A stretch of 64,000 bases of DNA from Oegoconia quadripuncta. Taxonomy: Eukaryota > Arthropoda > Insecta > Lepidoptera > Autostichidae. Under the pieces are notes generated by a model, which saw only the letters and a list, made by a program, of their open reading frames with translations, was not told where the DNA came from and did no database searches. The stretch spans positions 1,121,001 through 1,185,000 of the forward strand of contig OX438745.1 in NCBI GenBank assembly GCA_949316235.1, in the 5' to 3' direction. This document shows, in pieces, positions 53,753-64,000 of this stretch (within the stretch, counting starts at the first letter, position 1; every line of letters begins with the position of its first letter). Position numbers and translations under genes: made by a program.

Positions 53753-54518
53753 CCAAAAGTTGATCGAGAAGTTCGGAATGACTGATGCTATTCCTGTAAC
53801 CACACCCATGGAAGCTTGTATGAAGTTGACGATCCCAGCTAAGGAAGATGAAAAAGCCGACTTACCGTACCAACAGCTTATAGGGTCACTAATGTACATT
53901 TGTATTGGTACACGACCAGATATATCTTACGCTGTATCATATCTGAGTCAATTCAATGTACATTACGGGGAGGTGCATTGGAAAGCTGCAAAACGGGTAC
54001 TTAGGTATCTGAAAGCCACCAAACACTTTAAACTCACGTTCAGCAATAATGGTGAGAATTATCCTACAGGCTATGCTGATGCAGACTACGGCAGTAACAT
54101 CATAGATAGGCATTCCTATACCGGTTACGTCTTCATGATGAATGGTGCCTGTATAACATGGGAAGCGAGGAAACAGCGTACACCCGCACTCTCCACTACA
54201 GAGGCCGAATACATGGCTCTAGGTGAAGCCTGCAAAGAGGCGATCTACCTAAGAACTTTGATTAAAGAAATCTTTGATGTAATTCATCCCATCACCATTT
54301 ACTCAGACAATCAAAGCTCACTAAAGCTAACACGCAATAACACTTTTCATGCTCGCACAAAACACATAGACATCAGACATCATTTTATACGCGAACTTTC
54401 ACAGCAGGATGTCAACCTACAGTACCTACCAACCAATGACATGACAGCTGACATCCTAACTAAACCACTATCAAAAATTAAACACTGTAGATGCACTACG
54501 TCATTAGGTTTAAGTTAG
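53733..54518 (+). pseudogene. copia pol C-terminus: RT end and RNase H
   Basis: Open from just inside the LTR end, ~260 codons with no ATG of its own. It has IEKFGMTDAIPVTTPME, YQQLIGSLMYI, GTRPDISYAVSYLSQF and VLRYLKATKHF (end of RT and connection). RNase H follows with the three acidic residues in GYADADYGS, STTEAEYMAL and IYSDNQSSLK, then ARTKHIDIRHHFIREL, LPTNDMTADILTKPL and a stop at 54516-54518. The RNase H is intact, but it cannot work alone because the upstream enzymes are gone. Confidence 0.88.
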
Positions 54519-54728
54519 ATGTACAGTTAAGTTAGGTTTTATAGGTATGTAAATTATTAGGTACTTCTGTGAATAGTTATATACAGGTTGATGTTTTTAG
54601 TTTTGTGTATTATATTTGTTTAGTGTGTTCTATGAGTGTATAGTGTATAGTGACTTTGATACTGATTTATACAATCCCTTTATTTGTACATTGTAGATAT
54701 GTATACAGGGTGTTCCATTACGGGGAGG

Positions 54729-54924
54729 TGTTAAACCTGCATGGTTTCAATTTTAGTTTTACTTTATTCTTTTTCTAATAGAACACCCTGTCATTTATTA
54801 AGAAGTATATTTTAAATATTTTTTGATATTCTTTTGCCGTGTCGCCTTGTGTACACATTAAAATGTCACTGCTTACCACACTCTGGGATTTCTTTTCTAT
54901 TAGCGAATCAGAGGAGAAATAGAA
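54729..54924 (+). repeat. copia 3' LTR
   Basis: Identical to 53539-53734 at every position compared, preceded by the purine tract. Confidence 0.9.
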
Positions 54925-54939
54925 AAAACTCATTGGTAC

Positions 54940-55048
54940 ATGGCCTGCCTGGGAATCGAACCCGGTCCTCTCAAATTGGAAGTCTTAACCACTGAGCCAC
55001 CGTCATTCCAATTATTTGATATTATATAATTGGAGTGACGGTGGCTCA
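54940..55048 (-). repeat. tRNA-like SINE head ending in a palindrome
   Basis: Reverse head with box B GGGAATCGAACCC and box A CACTGAGCCACC. The last part, 54993-55048, is a palindrome: TGAGCCACCGTCATTCCAAT, a short loop, and its reverse complement with minor gaps. Confidence 0.65.
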
Positions 55049-55275
55049 TATATGACATGGCATATAAGAAGTAAGAATTATTATATTTCGTCGTTTCATT
55101 CTTCAGATATAATATTAACTAGGTAGTTTCTTTATATCAACTGCACAATTCGTCGTCGTTTGAAGACGAATTGTGTGTTTGATTTAAGTTTTACTTCTTA
55201 AAGGTTTGCTATTTTGTGTCGGGAGATTTATTAAATTAGTTTTTTTTTATATTTATGAATAGAAAGATGTATATT

Positions 55276-55510
55276 GACCTGTTTGGTGTAGTGGTTAACA
55301 ATTCTGACCACCATACCAAAAGGTTGCGGGTTCGAATCCCGCGAGGGGTAAATGTTTGTGTGATGAATATGAACATTTATTCCTGAGTCATGGATGTTTA
55401 TATAAATATTTATGTATGTTTATCCGTTATCTAGTATCCATAGTACAAGCTTTGCTTAGTTTGGGACTAGATAATTGGTGTAAGTGTCCAAAATATTTAT
55501 TTATTATATT
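55276..55510 (+). repeat. SINE family S2, full length
   Basis: GACCTGTTTGGTGTAGTGG, box B GGGTTCGAATCCCGC, body TTTATGTATGTTTATCCG and AGTTTGGGACTAGAT, and tail AATATTTATTTATT. Confidence 0.9.
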
Positions 55511-55957
55511 TATTTATATTGTGGTCTCCGAGGTAGTGAAACCACTGCACCACAGACAGTCGCAAGGTTTTACGATCGCGCGTAAGGATAACAAGAGGAC
55601 GGAAATAGCCTAGTACTTTAGAGGTTCACAACCTCTAGACAACGATTTATACAATCAATCATATTTCATTTATATTGTATTAAATTGTTACGAATTAAGG
55701 CAGAAAATTTGTAATCACTTGTGTTATATATACCGTGAATTTTAAATAGCAATGTCTTTACAAATAAAATGAAGAAAAATATTCTATTTATTTATAGAGA
55801 TATATAAGAACATAGATACCTTAACATTAAGTATCTTTTAATGTATGTTAGACCTAAAAAGAGACTATAATATAATATGTGAAGTAGGCGTTTTTTGTAC
55901 AAGAAGGACTGATTGTCATCTAAGTAATTTATTCCACATATATTTTTATGCATGTTC
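55511..55957. other. No gene seen
   Basis: AT-rich, no recognisable features. Confidence 0.5.
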
Positions 55958-56262
55958 CAATCTCCGTAGCTCAATGTAAATAACATAAGGCTTACGAATC
56001 GAAGATTGCGGATTCGATCCCCAGCGAGGTGGGTACATATTTAGTACTCGGTTTGGTTGGTGGTAGGGCATTTTATATGTCCGCTTGGCTAGCTACTACC
56101 ATCTTATCTAAGTCTGCCGTCAAACAGCAATGTTGATAGTATTGTTGTGTTCCGGTTGTCAGAGATAAGATTGCTAGTCCCCTAAATATGATGGGGTATC
56201 CGGGTCAGTACTTTTATTAGGTGTAATTGAAGTCAAGTGGTAACCCATTGTGTATAAAAAAA
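55958..56262 (+). repeat. SINE family S1, diverged full copy
   Basis: CCAATCTCCGTAGCTCAATG, box B GGATTCGATCCCC, body, and end TTGTGTATAAAAAAA. Part of the 3' body is deleted. Confidence 0.85.
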
Positions 56263-56391
56263 CTCTAAGTTTCCCACCATGCCATTAGATATTCTTAAAC
56301 TATCATCACAGTGTTCAATGCCTTCAGCAGACCTCTAAAATTGCAAAGTGTATTTAAGGTAGGTAGGGTAGTTTAGTGTTTCCTCATTTAG

Positions 56392-56661
56392 AAGAAACTG
56401 TTCGGTTATCTCAGAGATACTCATGAGCAGGCGTTGTCCAGAATCACCGAACTGGAATATGAGCTATGCGAGGCACAAAATCAAATTACACAGTTCGAGC
56501 AGGAAAAGTCATGTGAACGGGCAAATTACACACAAAGCCTGTATGATGAATTAATTGACTGTAGTCATCTACAAACCAGTCAGGAAAAACAAATTGACAT
56601 GGACCTGGTTTTACCTAAGAAAAAAAAACAAGAAATTAAGAAAACTGAACAAGTTTATTAA
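56392..56661 (+). CDS. Candidate terminal exon, coiled-coil-like, or transposon ORF1 remnant
   Basis: A pyrimidine-rich acceptor TGTTTCCTCATTTAG precedes the frame AAG AAA CTG. 89 codons run to a stop at 56659-56661. KKLFGYLRDTHEQALSRITE is followed by heptad-like ELEYELCEAQNQITQFEQEK and a basic KKKKQEIKKTE end. A likely retrotransposon tail begins ~30 bp later (56690-56875, ending TTTTGATTTTGATTTTG). The frame may therefore be the end of a LINE protein rather than a host exon. Not named. Confidence 0.35.
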   Translation, partial: KKLFGYLRDTHEQALSRITELEYELCEAQNQITQFEQEKSCERANYTQSLYDELIDCSHLQTSQEKQIDMDLVLPKKKKQEIKKTEQVY

Positions 56662-56689
56662 GAAAGCCAATATTAATTCAGAACGGCTT

Positions 56690-56875
56690 AAACGTCAAGT
56701 CAAATCAAAAAAGATGTGTTGTTGCGGAGTTTCTTGTCGCTTCTTCTCCCTAACTATAACACCTTGCGAAACGATGTAGTTTAAAAAAAAAATAACATGT
56801 TGACTTTCAACAAGTGATATTTTTGTATCTTACATTGAATAAAATATTTTTGATTTTGATTTTGATAGTTTTGTT
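56690..56875 (+). mobile_element. LINE-type 3' UTR and tail
   Basis: GTTTCTTGTCGCTTCTTCTC, then TTACATTGAATAAAATATTT and the simple tail TTTTGATTTTGATTTTGAT. Confidence 0.55.
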
Positions 56876-57027
56876 TATTTGGTCTTGCAACTAGGGCTTG
56901 GTATTCGAATATTACTTAGAGTAGTATTCGAATTTTTCGAACTTTTCGAATATTAACTAAACTTTAATAATAAAATAAATATAACCGTGAATTGAACAAA
57001 ATAACGCCAAATTAAATTCTCGCTTTT

Positions 57028-59170
57028 TTTTATATATGAGAGGGCGGCAAACGAGCATGCGGGTCACCTGATGGTAAGCAATCACCGCCGCCCATGGACA
57101 CCCGCAACACCAAAAGGGTCACAGATGCGTTGCCGGCCTTTGAGGAAGGTGTAGGCTCGTTTCTTGAAGGTTCCAATGTCGTACTCGTTCGGGAATACCG
57201 CTGCCGGAAGTCCGTTCCACAGGGTGGTCGTACGTGGTAAGAAGTTTCTTGAGAAACGTGCAGTGGTAGACTTCCACTCATCCAGGTGATGTGGATGGAA
57301 ATTTAATTTTCGGCGAGAAGTGTATCGGTTAAATTAAGCAGCGGGTATTAGCTCGAACAGTTCTTCAGAACACCCCCCATGAAATATGCGATAGAGAATG
57401 CAGAGGGACGCGACGTCTCTTCGCAACGCCAGGGGATCCAGTCGGTCAGTGAGACTCTCTTGGCCGACAATTCGGACTGCGCGACGTTGAACGCGGTCAA
57501 AAGGAAGAAGCTGGTACTGAGGTGCCCCAGCCCATAGGTGAGAACAATACTCCACGTGAGGCCGAACTTGCGCCTTATAAAGTTGGAGGCGGTGAGCCGG
57601 CGTGAAGTAACGAGCCGCCCTACTGAGGACACCTAACTTTTTGGAGGCCAACTTGGCCTTATCCTCCAGATGACCGCGGAATTGAACGTTACTAGAGATG
57701 TTCACTCCGAGAATCCCAATACTCAGCTTAACGTCAAGGGGAGTGCTCTGAAATTGAAGAGACAGGAGAAATGGAATCTTCTTTGCGGTGAATGCGCAAA
57801 CTTGTGTCTTTTTAGGGTTAAACTTAACTAGGTTGAGAATGCCCCAATTAGAGACTTGGTCTAGTGAGGTCTCGATTTCAGACACAAGCTTGTCCCGACT
57901 CTCATCAACGTGCGCCCGAGAAAGATTAGCACGGCCGGCATATAAGGCATCACCCGTACTGTCATCCGCATAACAATGGAAGTCACTGGTTTGTAACATA
58001 TCATTGATATGCAGAAGAAACAGGGTGGGGGATAGTACGCAGCCTTGCGGGACTTCAGCGTTCACGGGTTTTAGATCAGAGCAAGAACCGTCGACAACGA
58101 CTTTAATGCTACGATCCGTGAGAAAGCTGACAACCTATTTGCAAAAATTATCGGGCAGCCCAAAGGAAGGAAGCTTCGAGAGAAGCGCTTTGTGCCACAC
58201 CCGATCAAAGGCTTTCACTATGTCCAAACTGACAGCCAACGCCTCGCCGTTGCTCTCTACCGCCTCCGCCCATCTATGCGTCAAGTAGACAAGAAGATCA
58301 CCAGCCGATCGACCCCTACGGAATCCGTACTGACGATCATTGAGCAGCTGGTGCTCATCCAAGTACTGCAAGAGCTGGCGGTTTATAATGCTTTCCATTA
58401 TTTTGGAGAGCAGGGACGTAATGGCTATAGGTCTGTAGTTTCCTGGATCTGAGCGGTCGCCTTTTTTAGGGATCGGGTGCACTAAGGCCGTCTTCCAGGA
58501 ATTTGGTAATACCCCTGTGGAGTACGAGTGTCGAAATAAACGCGCCAAGACCGGAGCCAACTCTGGAGCACAATTTTTCAGCACAATGGGAGGGATACCG
58601 TCAGGCCCACAAGACTTATGAATATCAAGGGAGAAAAGTGCTTTACGCACAGATTTTTTAAGTGAACTGGATTTCCAGCATAGAACTTCCACATTGTGGA
58701 ATGGTTGGAGGTGGCTTCTCCCTGTCATCCAAAGTCGAGTTGGACGCAAAAAGAGATCCCAGAAGCTCAGCTTTCTCCTTTGCGTCATACGTCACCCTCC
58801 CTGCGCAGTGGTGGAAAAGAAGGCACACCGAAATTCCCCTGGACAGCTTTGGCAAGAGACCAATATGCACGTGTCCCCGAAGGTAGACGGGCCAGCCCCT
58901 CACCAATTCTGCCGATGTGCTCTGACTTAGTTTTGAGGGATCTGGAGGCAAAGTTATACTCTTTTTTAAGGTCTTTCGCTTTAGGATCTTTGGCTGCCAT
59001 TGCAATGGCCCAGGCTTGGAATTTCTCCTGCTTTCGACGCGACGCCATTTTGCAGGGCAAAGCGAACCAGGGCTGGGACTTTCCACCAACGGGTACCACA
59101 GAACATGGAACAAAAAGTTCCATGCCCTGGAGCACTACGTCGGCGACAGAATCGGCAATGGCGTTGGAAT
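57028..59170 (-). mobile_element. LINE-C, ~2.1 kb, 5'-truncated CR1/Jockey-group retrotransposon
   Basis: Short poly-A at 57028, then the reverse-transcriptase-coding sequence on the minus strand up to about 59170, where the element stops within the coding region. Target duplication not resolved. It lies inside the hAT element, so it is the younger of the two. Confidence 0.85.
57095..59150 (-). pseudogene. LINE-C reverse transcriptase, broken
   Basis: In order on the minus strand: linker region (KMASRRKQEKFQAW, EGLARLPSGTRAYWSLAKAV), finger/palm (SCGPDGIPPIVLKN, HPIPKKGDRSDPGNYRPIA, NDRQYGFRRGRSAGDLLVYL), catalytic block (FHCYADD), thumb (VKFNPKKTQVCAFTAKK, IGILGVNISSNVQFRGHLE, YKAQVRPHVEYCSHLWAG) and C-terminus ([18 protein letters not shown]). 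Lesions: frameshifts near 58790 and 58670, TAG at 58135-58137, TAA at 57334-57336. The 5' endonuclease domain is missing. The copy cannot make an active enzyme. Confidence 0.88.
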
Positions 59171-59489
59171 CGCTACTGGCAATTTACATTATATTATTTA
59201 TTACTAAAATATTATGTGTTTTCCTGGTCAAAAATAGTCTGATTATTTATGAAAGTTAATAATCATTTTAGAAAAACCTCGTTTTTTTTTTACAAATCAG
59301 TCGATGTTACTTTGATGTCTGTGAACTTTATAAAATCTACGAATTATGTGATATATTTACTTATTTTGTTTTTTAGATGAAAATATTCGAAAACTTCGTC
59401 ATATTCGAATAATTCGAATAGTAGCGATTGAACTATTCGTAATATTCGAATAGTAAAATTGGGCGAATATTACAAGCCCTACTTGCAAC

Positions 59490-60027
59490 TGATCAATATT
59501 CTCACCAGTGACCCAGAATGCACATCATAGTCAAATGCTGCTGATTCACCACTATCTGGAAAGTCATTTATTAGAATTAGGAACAGTTAGATTTCCCAAG
59601 AATGCCCACTGTGGCACGGGGGCTATCTAGATCTTAATTCAGATAGTTTATTCTTCTTACGAACATTATACCTTAATTGCTTTCTTTCATTAAGAAATGA
59701 CCTTATTAAGCTTGAAATTAAGTCTGTCGCCCCATAATGTCTAAATTCGCATATGGTAAAGACGGTCCACTAAACGTTATTCTTTGTGACTTATCACTTG
59801 CATTCGATTTAGAGGAGCGTCTTTACGATGTGAGAATTGAGTTGGGGTGACAGACTCACCTTTAGGCGCCAGTCTGCCACATTGTTTTACATAATTGTAG
59901 CTGAATTCCTACCGTATGCTGTATTATAACAACACCACTGTAAATCGCTCCTTTTATTATTGTGCATAAATTATATCACGTACCTATCTTAGGCTGAAAT
60001 AAAATAATAAATTCCACACTCTATATT
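59490..60027. other. No gene seen
   Basis: Unassigned AT-rich sequence beyond the hAT element. GGTGACAGACTCACC-type words occur at 59845, but no structure is recognised. Confidence 0.5.
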
Positions 60028-60251
60028 TTTTTTTTTTTTTTTTTTTTATATGAGAGAGCGGCAAACGAGCATGCGGGTCACCTGATGGAAAGTAATCACC
60101 GCCGCCCATGGACACCGCAACACCAAAAGGGTCACAGATGCGTTGCCGGCCTTTGAGGAAGGTGTAGGCTCGCTTCTTGAAGGTTCCAATGTCGTACTCG
60201 TTCGGGAATACCGCTGCCGGAAGTCCGTTCCACAGGGTGGTCGTACGTGGC
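60028..60251 (-). mobile_element. LINE-C 3' end, short truncated copy
   Basis: T run 60028-60047, then GCGGCAAACGAGCATGCGGG and the last ~65 codons of LINE-C on the minus strand. Confidence 0.88.
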
Positions 60252-60856
60252 AAGTACGTCTATATTTTAATATATCCCAATATTCTTTCCTTATTTACTT
60301 CTATGGTAGAAAGACCCAGCTAAAAGGAGCACTATAATATTCCAATTTTAATGAACACATTGTGGTACGAAGTTGGATATCGTAAGGTAATCGGATTGCC
60401 TTGTCGGGCTACTAGCACCGGCCGACCGAGCTCTTTACAAAGGTAAACCCCAACCTGACCCCATTCTCTAAATATGGAAAAGTTTTGTAAGGTTATCCGG
60501 CTTGAACTGTCTGTCTCTTGCAAGGTTTATTTCTCTTTTAATAAAAATGCAAAGTTTTATTTTGTTATGGTGCAGTAGGTTTATGAAAAGTTATTATGAC
60601 AAATTCCAGGTTTAAAAGGATTTATTAGTTACTGCTTCTAAAGAATGTAAAAAATTTTGCAGAAACAAATTAAGTATCCAGATAATCCAGGATTACTTAG
60701 ATAGTGATACATTATCCTTTTGCATATTATCTTCATTTCGCGGCTTTTAGTCAACTGATTTCACACCAAATACAGTGGGACATTGTTTTAGCAATTAAGA
60801 AGTCGTTATAAATTAACACTGCGTCTTTCCATATCGCAACAATTACACGGACCTAC
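60252..60856. other. No gene seen
   Basis: AT-rich. The open frame at 60332-60523 (minus) has no recognisable content. Confidence 0.5.
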
Positions 60857-61010
60857 CATTTGACTCTCGCTGCCTACACAACTTGTCGCCGTTTACTCTA
60901 TAGACAAGCCGCCGTTTGGCTGGTCGTTTCACTTGAAACTGTTTAAATTTAGAATATCCGTCCGGCCCTATTTGAACGAAATGTGTTCGGTCTGTGCATT
61001 TTGTGTCTCT
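60857..61010 (-). CDS. Weak candidate exon, unknown protein
   Basis: On the minus strand a frame (THFVQIGPDGYSKFKQFQVK, RPAKRRLVYRVNGDK, LCRQRES) ends at a good donor AAATG|GTAGGT (60856-60851). The left boundary is unclear: no strong acceptor and no ATG in a good context. GC content is higher than the flanks. It could be a 5' UTR exon of a gene running left. Confidence 0.3.
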
Positions 61011-62640
61011 ATTTCGGTTTGAATATATGGTGTCAGAAAAGTTCAAGACGCTTTATCAAGTGTGAGTGTCAAGTGGTTGCAAATTATCAGTTAATTTACC
61101 ATTAATATTAAATTAACTATAGGTACCTGCTTTGTCTTTGTAGAGTTAGTATAGATAGGTAAATGTTTGAATGTCACGTCTGGATTAGCAGTTGGCTACG
61201 TTATGTTGGAACCTGTTTAAGTTTAATCATCAGAATTGTGAAAACTAGTTATTAGTTATTGGCGTACCGTTGCACATCATTTTTATAACAGTAAGTAACG
61301 TGTAACGCAACCTGTTAATATTTACTAATATTCTGACAATTCCATAGTATTTTTTTTTTATAAATATTACGATATTTTACAATTAATCGCAAGACAATAC
61401 ATTTCCTCTGGTATATTAAATTACTTTAACCTCGGTAATTCTATTTGTATTATTTGCTGTGTAACAGACGAAAAAAATAGAACCAACTTTATCTCTTCAC
61501 GTGGGTTTAGTTATAGGCGTCGTGGAGTGTGGGTCATTTACCTATCAACCCGCCTGTCTAGAGTAAGCTGTTGATGTAACTATTTGAGAAATCAGTTCCG
61601 TATTCATGTTTTATTGTGAATTGTATACCGTAGTTTTATTTTTAAATAATTTCTATACACGGCAATGGTAACATTCATTACTTTTGTTAATTATTCATAT
61701 TAATTGTTGTTCGTGTATTAAATGACCTAAATTAGGTAAAAAAAGGAATTAAAATTTCTACTAAAACATTATTAAAAGTGCATTTACATAATTTCTTTAC
61801 AAATTTTATCCTGTAACACTATGCTATGGGTGAAGTAACTGGATGGTCATCCACTGCTGGCCATAGCCGTATGACGTATTCAAGCAAGCTAAAATTCTAG
61901 TAACCGTTATTTATAATAATGATGGATGACACTCCTATTTTATCATAATTGGTACTTACTAAGATAAAAACAGTTTAATTTTTTTTACAAAAAATAACAT
62001 TGTTGATGCTAATAGATTATAGCGATAACATTCGATCTTCGGAAAGTTACTTAGTCAGCTAACAATCATAGTGACGAATTAAATTCCAACAGCAGATAAC
62101 GAAAACAACTAATTCTATCGTTAGCAGTTCTACATATCGAGCATGCATGACTAATTCCAACTAAAACTATTAACATTCAGAAGTTTTCTATATACCACTA
62201 CTATCTGTCGAGACAAGCCAGCGGCATACGTAAACAAGAAGCGTAAACATCAAGTCCAATGACTCACAATGACGAAGTTTTCATTATCATATCTCACAAC
62301 GTTAGTTGCAATCCGACACTCGACTAAAATTCTCGTCTGCGTTTTATTAATAACGCATTTACATTGTTCCAATAAATTTATTATAATCATGATTAAGCAC
62401 CGAGGTTATTACAGTGACTGAGCGCGCGTGACACACTTTAAAGGTGCCGAGTACGTAATAATTTTGCGTGTTTTCCTTAACGTCCGAGAACAAAGAAATT
62501 TATTTGTTAAAATTTATTTATTTAGCACTTCCTAACGATTGACGCACCAGCCTGTTGATCTAACACGTGTACGAGTACATACGTTGAAAAGAGAGGATGC
62601 GAGCGTTCGACGCGCGTGTATGATTGGAATTGTATAAAAA
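61011..62640. other. No gene; upstream region of the plus-strand first exon
   Basis: AT-rich to about 62400, then rising CpG (GAGCGCGCGTGAC, GACGCGCGTG) approaching the exon at 62641. It probably includes the promoter and 5' UTR, but no core element can be fixed. Confidence 0.4.
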
Positions 62641-62920
62641 ATGATTAAAAGAAATGGTGATAATGGATTTGCGATCGCGTCGAGCAACAATCAGTGTCAA
62701 GGCGCGCGGGGTGCTGCGGCCGTCTCGCTCTGTCCCGGCGGGGGCGGCGGCGCGGCCACGAGAATCCCGCGAGCCACTGCCGCGAGAATGGCGCCGCCCG
62801 ACGCGCAGCAAAACACCAAGGAGACGAACATTGCGCTCTCGACTTACGTAGAAAAATGGAAAAATAGATACGAGGACTCTGAGAGAAAACACAAAACTCA
62901 CCTCCTCAAGGCAGAGAAAG
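62641..62920 (+). CDS. First coding exon of a plus-strand gene, coiled-coil-like
   Basis: ATG at 62641 (MIKRNGDNGF) opens a GC-rich exon with a Gly/Ala-rich stretch (LCPGGGGGAATRIPRATAAR). A second in-frame ATG at 62788 sits in a better context (GAGAATGGCG). It starts MAPPDAQQNTKETNIALSTY, then VEKWKNRYEDSERKHKTHLL and KAEK, and meets a donor AAAG|GTCAGT at 62921. The highly charged second half is probably helical/coiled coil. It ends at phase 1. The gene leaves the window to the right; I do not recognise the protein. The second ATG may be the true start, with the GC-rich part as 5' UTR. Confidence 0.55.
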
Positions 62921-64000
62921 GTCAGTCAAATTTTTTGCGAAATCTTTAAGTTTTCCCACTTTTTTGATTGCGATAACTGCGCATGCTCCAACTTACAGGA
63001 ACGTATGCAAAGGAAAACACAATATAAGTGGAAATGTAGAAATCCTCTTCTCGTATTTGTTGGATTATGACAGATAACCTGTTGCATACGAATTAAATAT
63101 TCTTAAACTTTGGCTAGTAGGTATGTACCATGTGAGAGGGATACCTAAAGTTTTTGTTTACGATCTCGTGAATTATTGCGCCTAATAAATCTATCCAAAG
63201 TTGGTAGTTAATATTTCTAGATTGAATAATACCTATAGCAAAATTAATATTGATGTTTTGGACGTACTGCGCAATATACGACCTAGATATTATATAGACT
63301 CGACACAAGTAGGCCAACTCATGCTAAGAGAATGGATCTAGCAAATGTTACTAAATAACATAATAAATTTTATAAAATAACGCTATCAATTTTTAAATAA
63401 TGACGTCAGCTCAACTCTATTTTTTTGTTTACTTTTTCGAAATTTAAAAATGTCGGTCAGTCAGCTGTTTCGTTCTTGTTTTTGTATTTTGTGTTTTAAT
63501 TATCTGTGTAAATAAAGAATAAATACCTTTCTTTACTTACATTTTTCAATACAATTCTTTAAAGCAGTGTAAGAAATGGGTCAGTGTCCATAAAGATGAA
63601 GCAAAAAAATGACTTTAGAAAATTCACACTAGCTTTTTTGCACTTTTTTTTACCTCGGCGCCTCCTTCAAGACACCTTAACCAAAAAGTTTAATTACTTG
63701 ATGTTATGGTGTTTACTGAAAATGGTGAATATTTCAATAGGTATGAATATCTGTATTAATTCCCCATTGTGCACGATTACGACTAGTGGTAAAGTTTTGC
63801 CGCCTCTCTATATGCCTCTGTAGTACAATAAACCTAAAGTTTGATATCCAGATGGTTACTTAACTATTATGTTAGGTACGTCATACATACATAGCTATCA
63901 CCAACCAGCTCGCAGCCATGTTAATAGCCTTATGTTCCAGTTGCTCGTAACAATACCCACTTCTCCAATGAGTTGATAAACCATTCTCAAGATTGAGAAC
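62921..64000 (+). other. Intron-like sequence to the window end
   Basis: AT-rich, with no second exon seen. The open frames at 63114-63317 and 63584-63823 lack coding character. Confidence 0.5.

Larger units (their letters stand above)
53539..54924 (+). mobile_element. Ty1/copia element, internally deleted, AAAAC target duplication
   Basis: Two identical 196 bp LTRs, the start GGTTAT of a primer site, then only the end of pol, a purine tract (ACGGGGAGG at 54719-54728) and the 3' LTR. AAAAC flanks both sides (53534-53538, 54925-54929). A GGTTAT start matches the half-tRNA (initiator Met) primer type described for Drosophila copia. Gag, protease, integrase and most of the reverse transcriptase are missing. 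Confidence 0.9.
56892..59481. mobile_element. hAT-type DNA element with 8 bp target duplication, interrupted by LINE-C
   Basis: Termini TAGGGCTTG (56892) and CAAGCCCTA (59481) are inverted repeats continued by ATTCGAATATT-like words. CTTGCAAC flanks both ends (56884-56891, 59482-59489). An 8 bp duplication with a (C/T)AGGG start is the hAT hallmark. Removing the LINE leaves only ~450 bp of AT-rich, ATTCGAA-repeating sequence, so it was a non-autonomous (MITE-like) copy. Confidence 0.8.

Noticed and set aside
58662..59259. Plus-strand frames of up to 187 codons
   Set aside because: Antisense to the LINE-C reverse transcriptase.
1..64000. CRISPR arrays, bacterial operons or phage modules
   Set aside because: No regularly spaced identical short repeats with unique spacers; all recurring units are eukaryotic SINE/LINE/TIR elements.

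Overview
This is AT-rich eukaryotic nuclear DNA, most likely from a moth or butterfly (Lepidoptera). The evidence is the dense set of lepidopteran-style dispersed repeats: two tRNA-derived SINE families with clear box A and box B, 5'-truncated non-LTR retrotransposon tails, RTE 3' ends, Ty3/gypsy and Ty1/copia LTR elements, and hAT, Tc1/mariner-like and foldback DNA elements. There are no bacterial-type operons. The species cannot be told from the sequence alone.

Layout. 1-15 kb: SINEs and LINE tails, many nested, then a ~780 bp TGTGGG hexanucleotide array (9.36-10.14 kb), a 228 bp x 2 inverted repeat (11.2-11.9 kb), an OTU-protease-like fragment (11.9-12.1 kb) and a Tc1/mariner-like element with 270 bp inverted ends sitting inside a LINE (13.9-14.8 kb). 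15-21 kb: a candidate plus-strand exon (15.07-15.33 kb) and a GC-rich first coding exon with a signal-peptide-like N-terminus on the minus strand (18.49-18.60 kb). 21.9-26.5 kb: a complete-length Ty3/gypsy element with near-identical 125 bp LTRs but three coding lesions. 26.5-39.3 kb: MITEs, RTE and other LINE remnants and SINEs. 39.81-39.93 kb: a clean phase-0 candidate exon. 41-44.5 kb: broken LINEs and a 22 bp tandem repeat. 44.66-46.46 kb: the only long intact non-transposon gene, an intronless ankyrin-repeat protein (598 aa, minus strand). 47-53 kb: SINEs and a TIR element with a GC-rich core. 53.5-54.9 kb: an internally deleted copia element with identical LTRs and a perfect target duplication. 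56.9-59.5 kb: a hAT-type element with an 8 bp target duplication, interrupted by a decayed non-LTR retrotransposon. 62.64-62.92 kb: a GC-rich first coding exon on the plus strand, leading out of the window.

The host genes appear only as isolated exons inside very long repeat-filled introns or intergenic DNA. I could not join the exons to one another or name their products. The transposons explain most of the remaining sequence and show a clear order of insertion at several loci: SINE into LINE, DNA transposon into LINE, RTE into LINE, and LINE into hAT.
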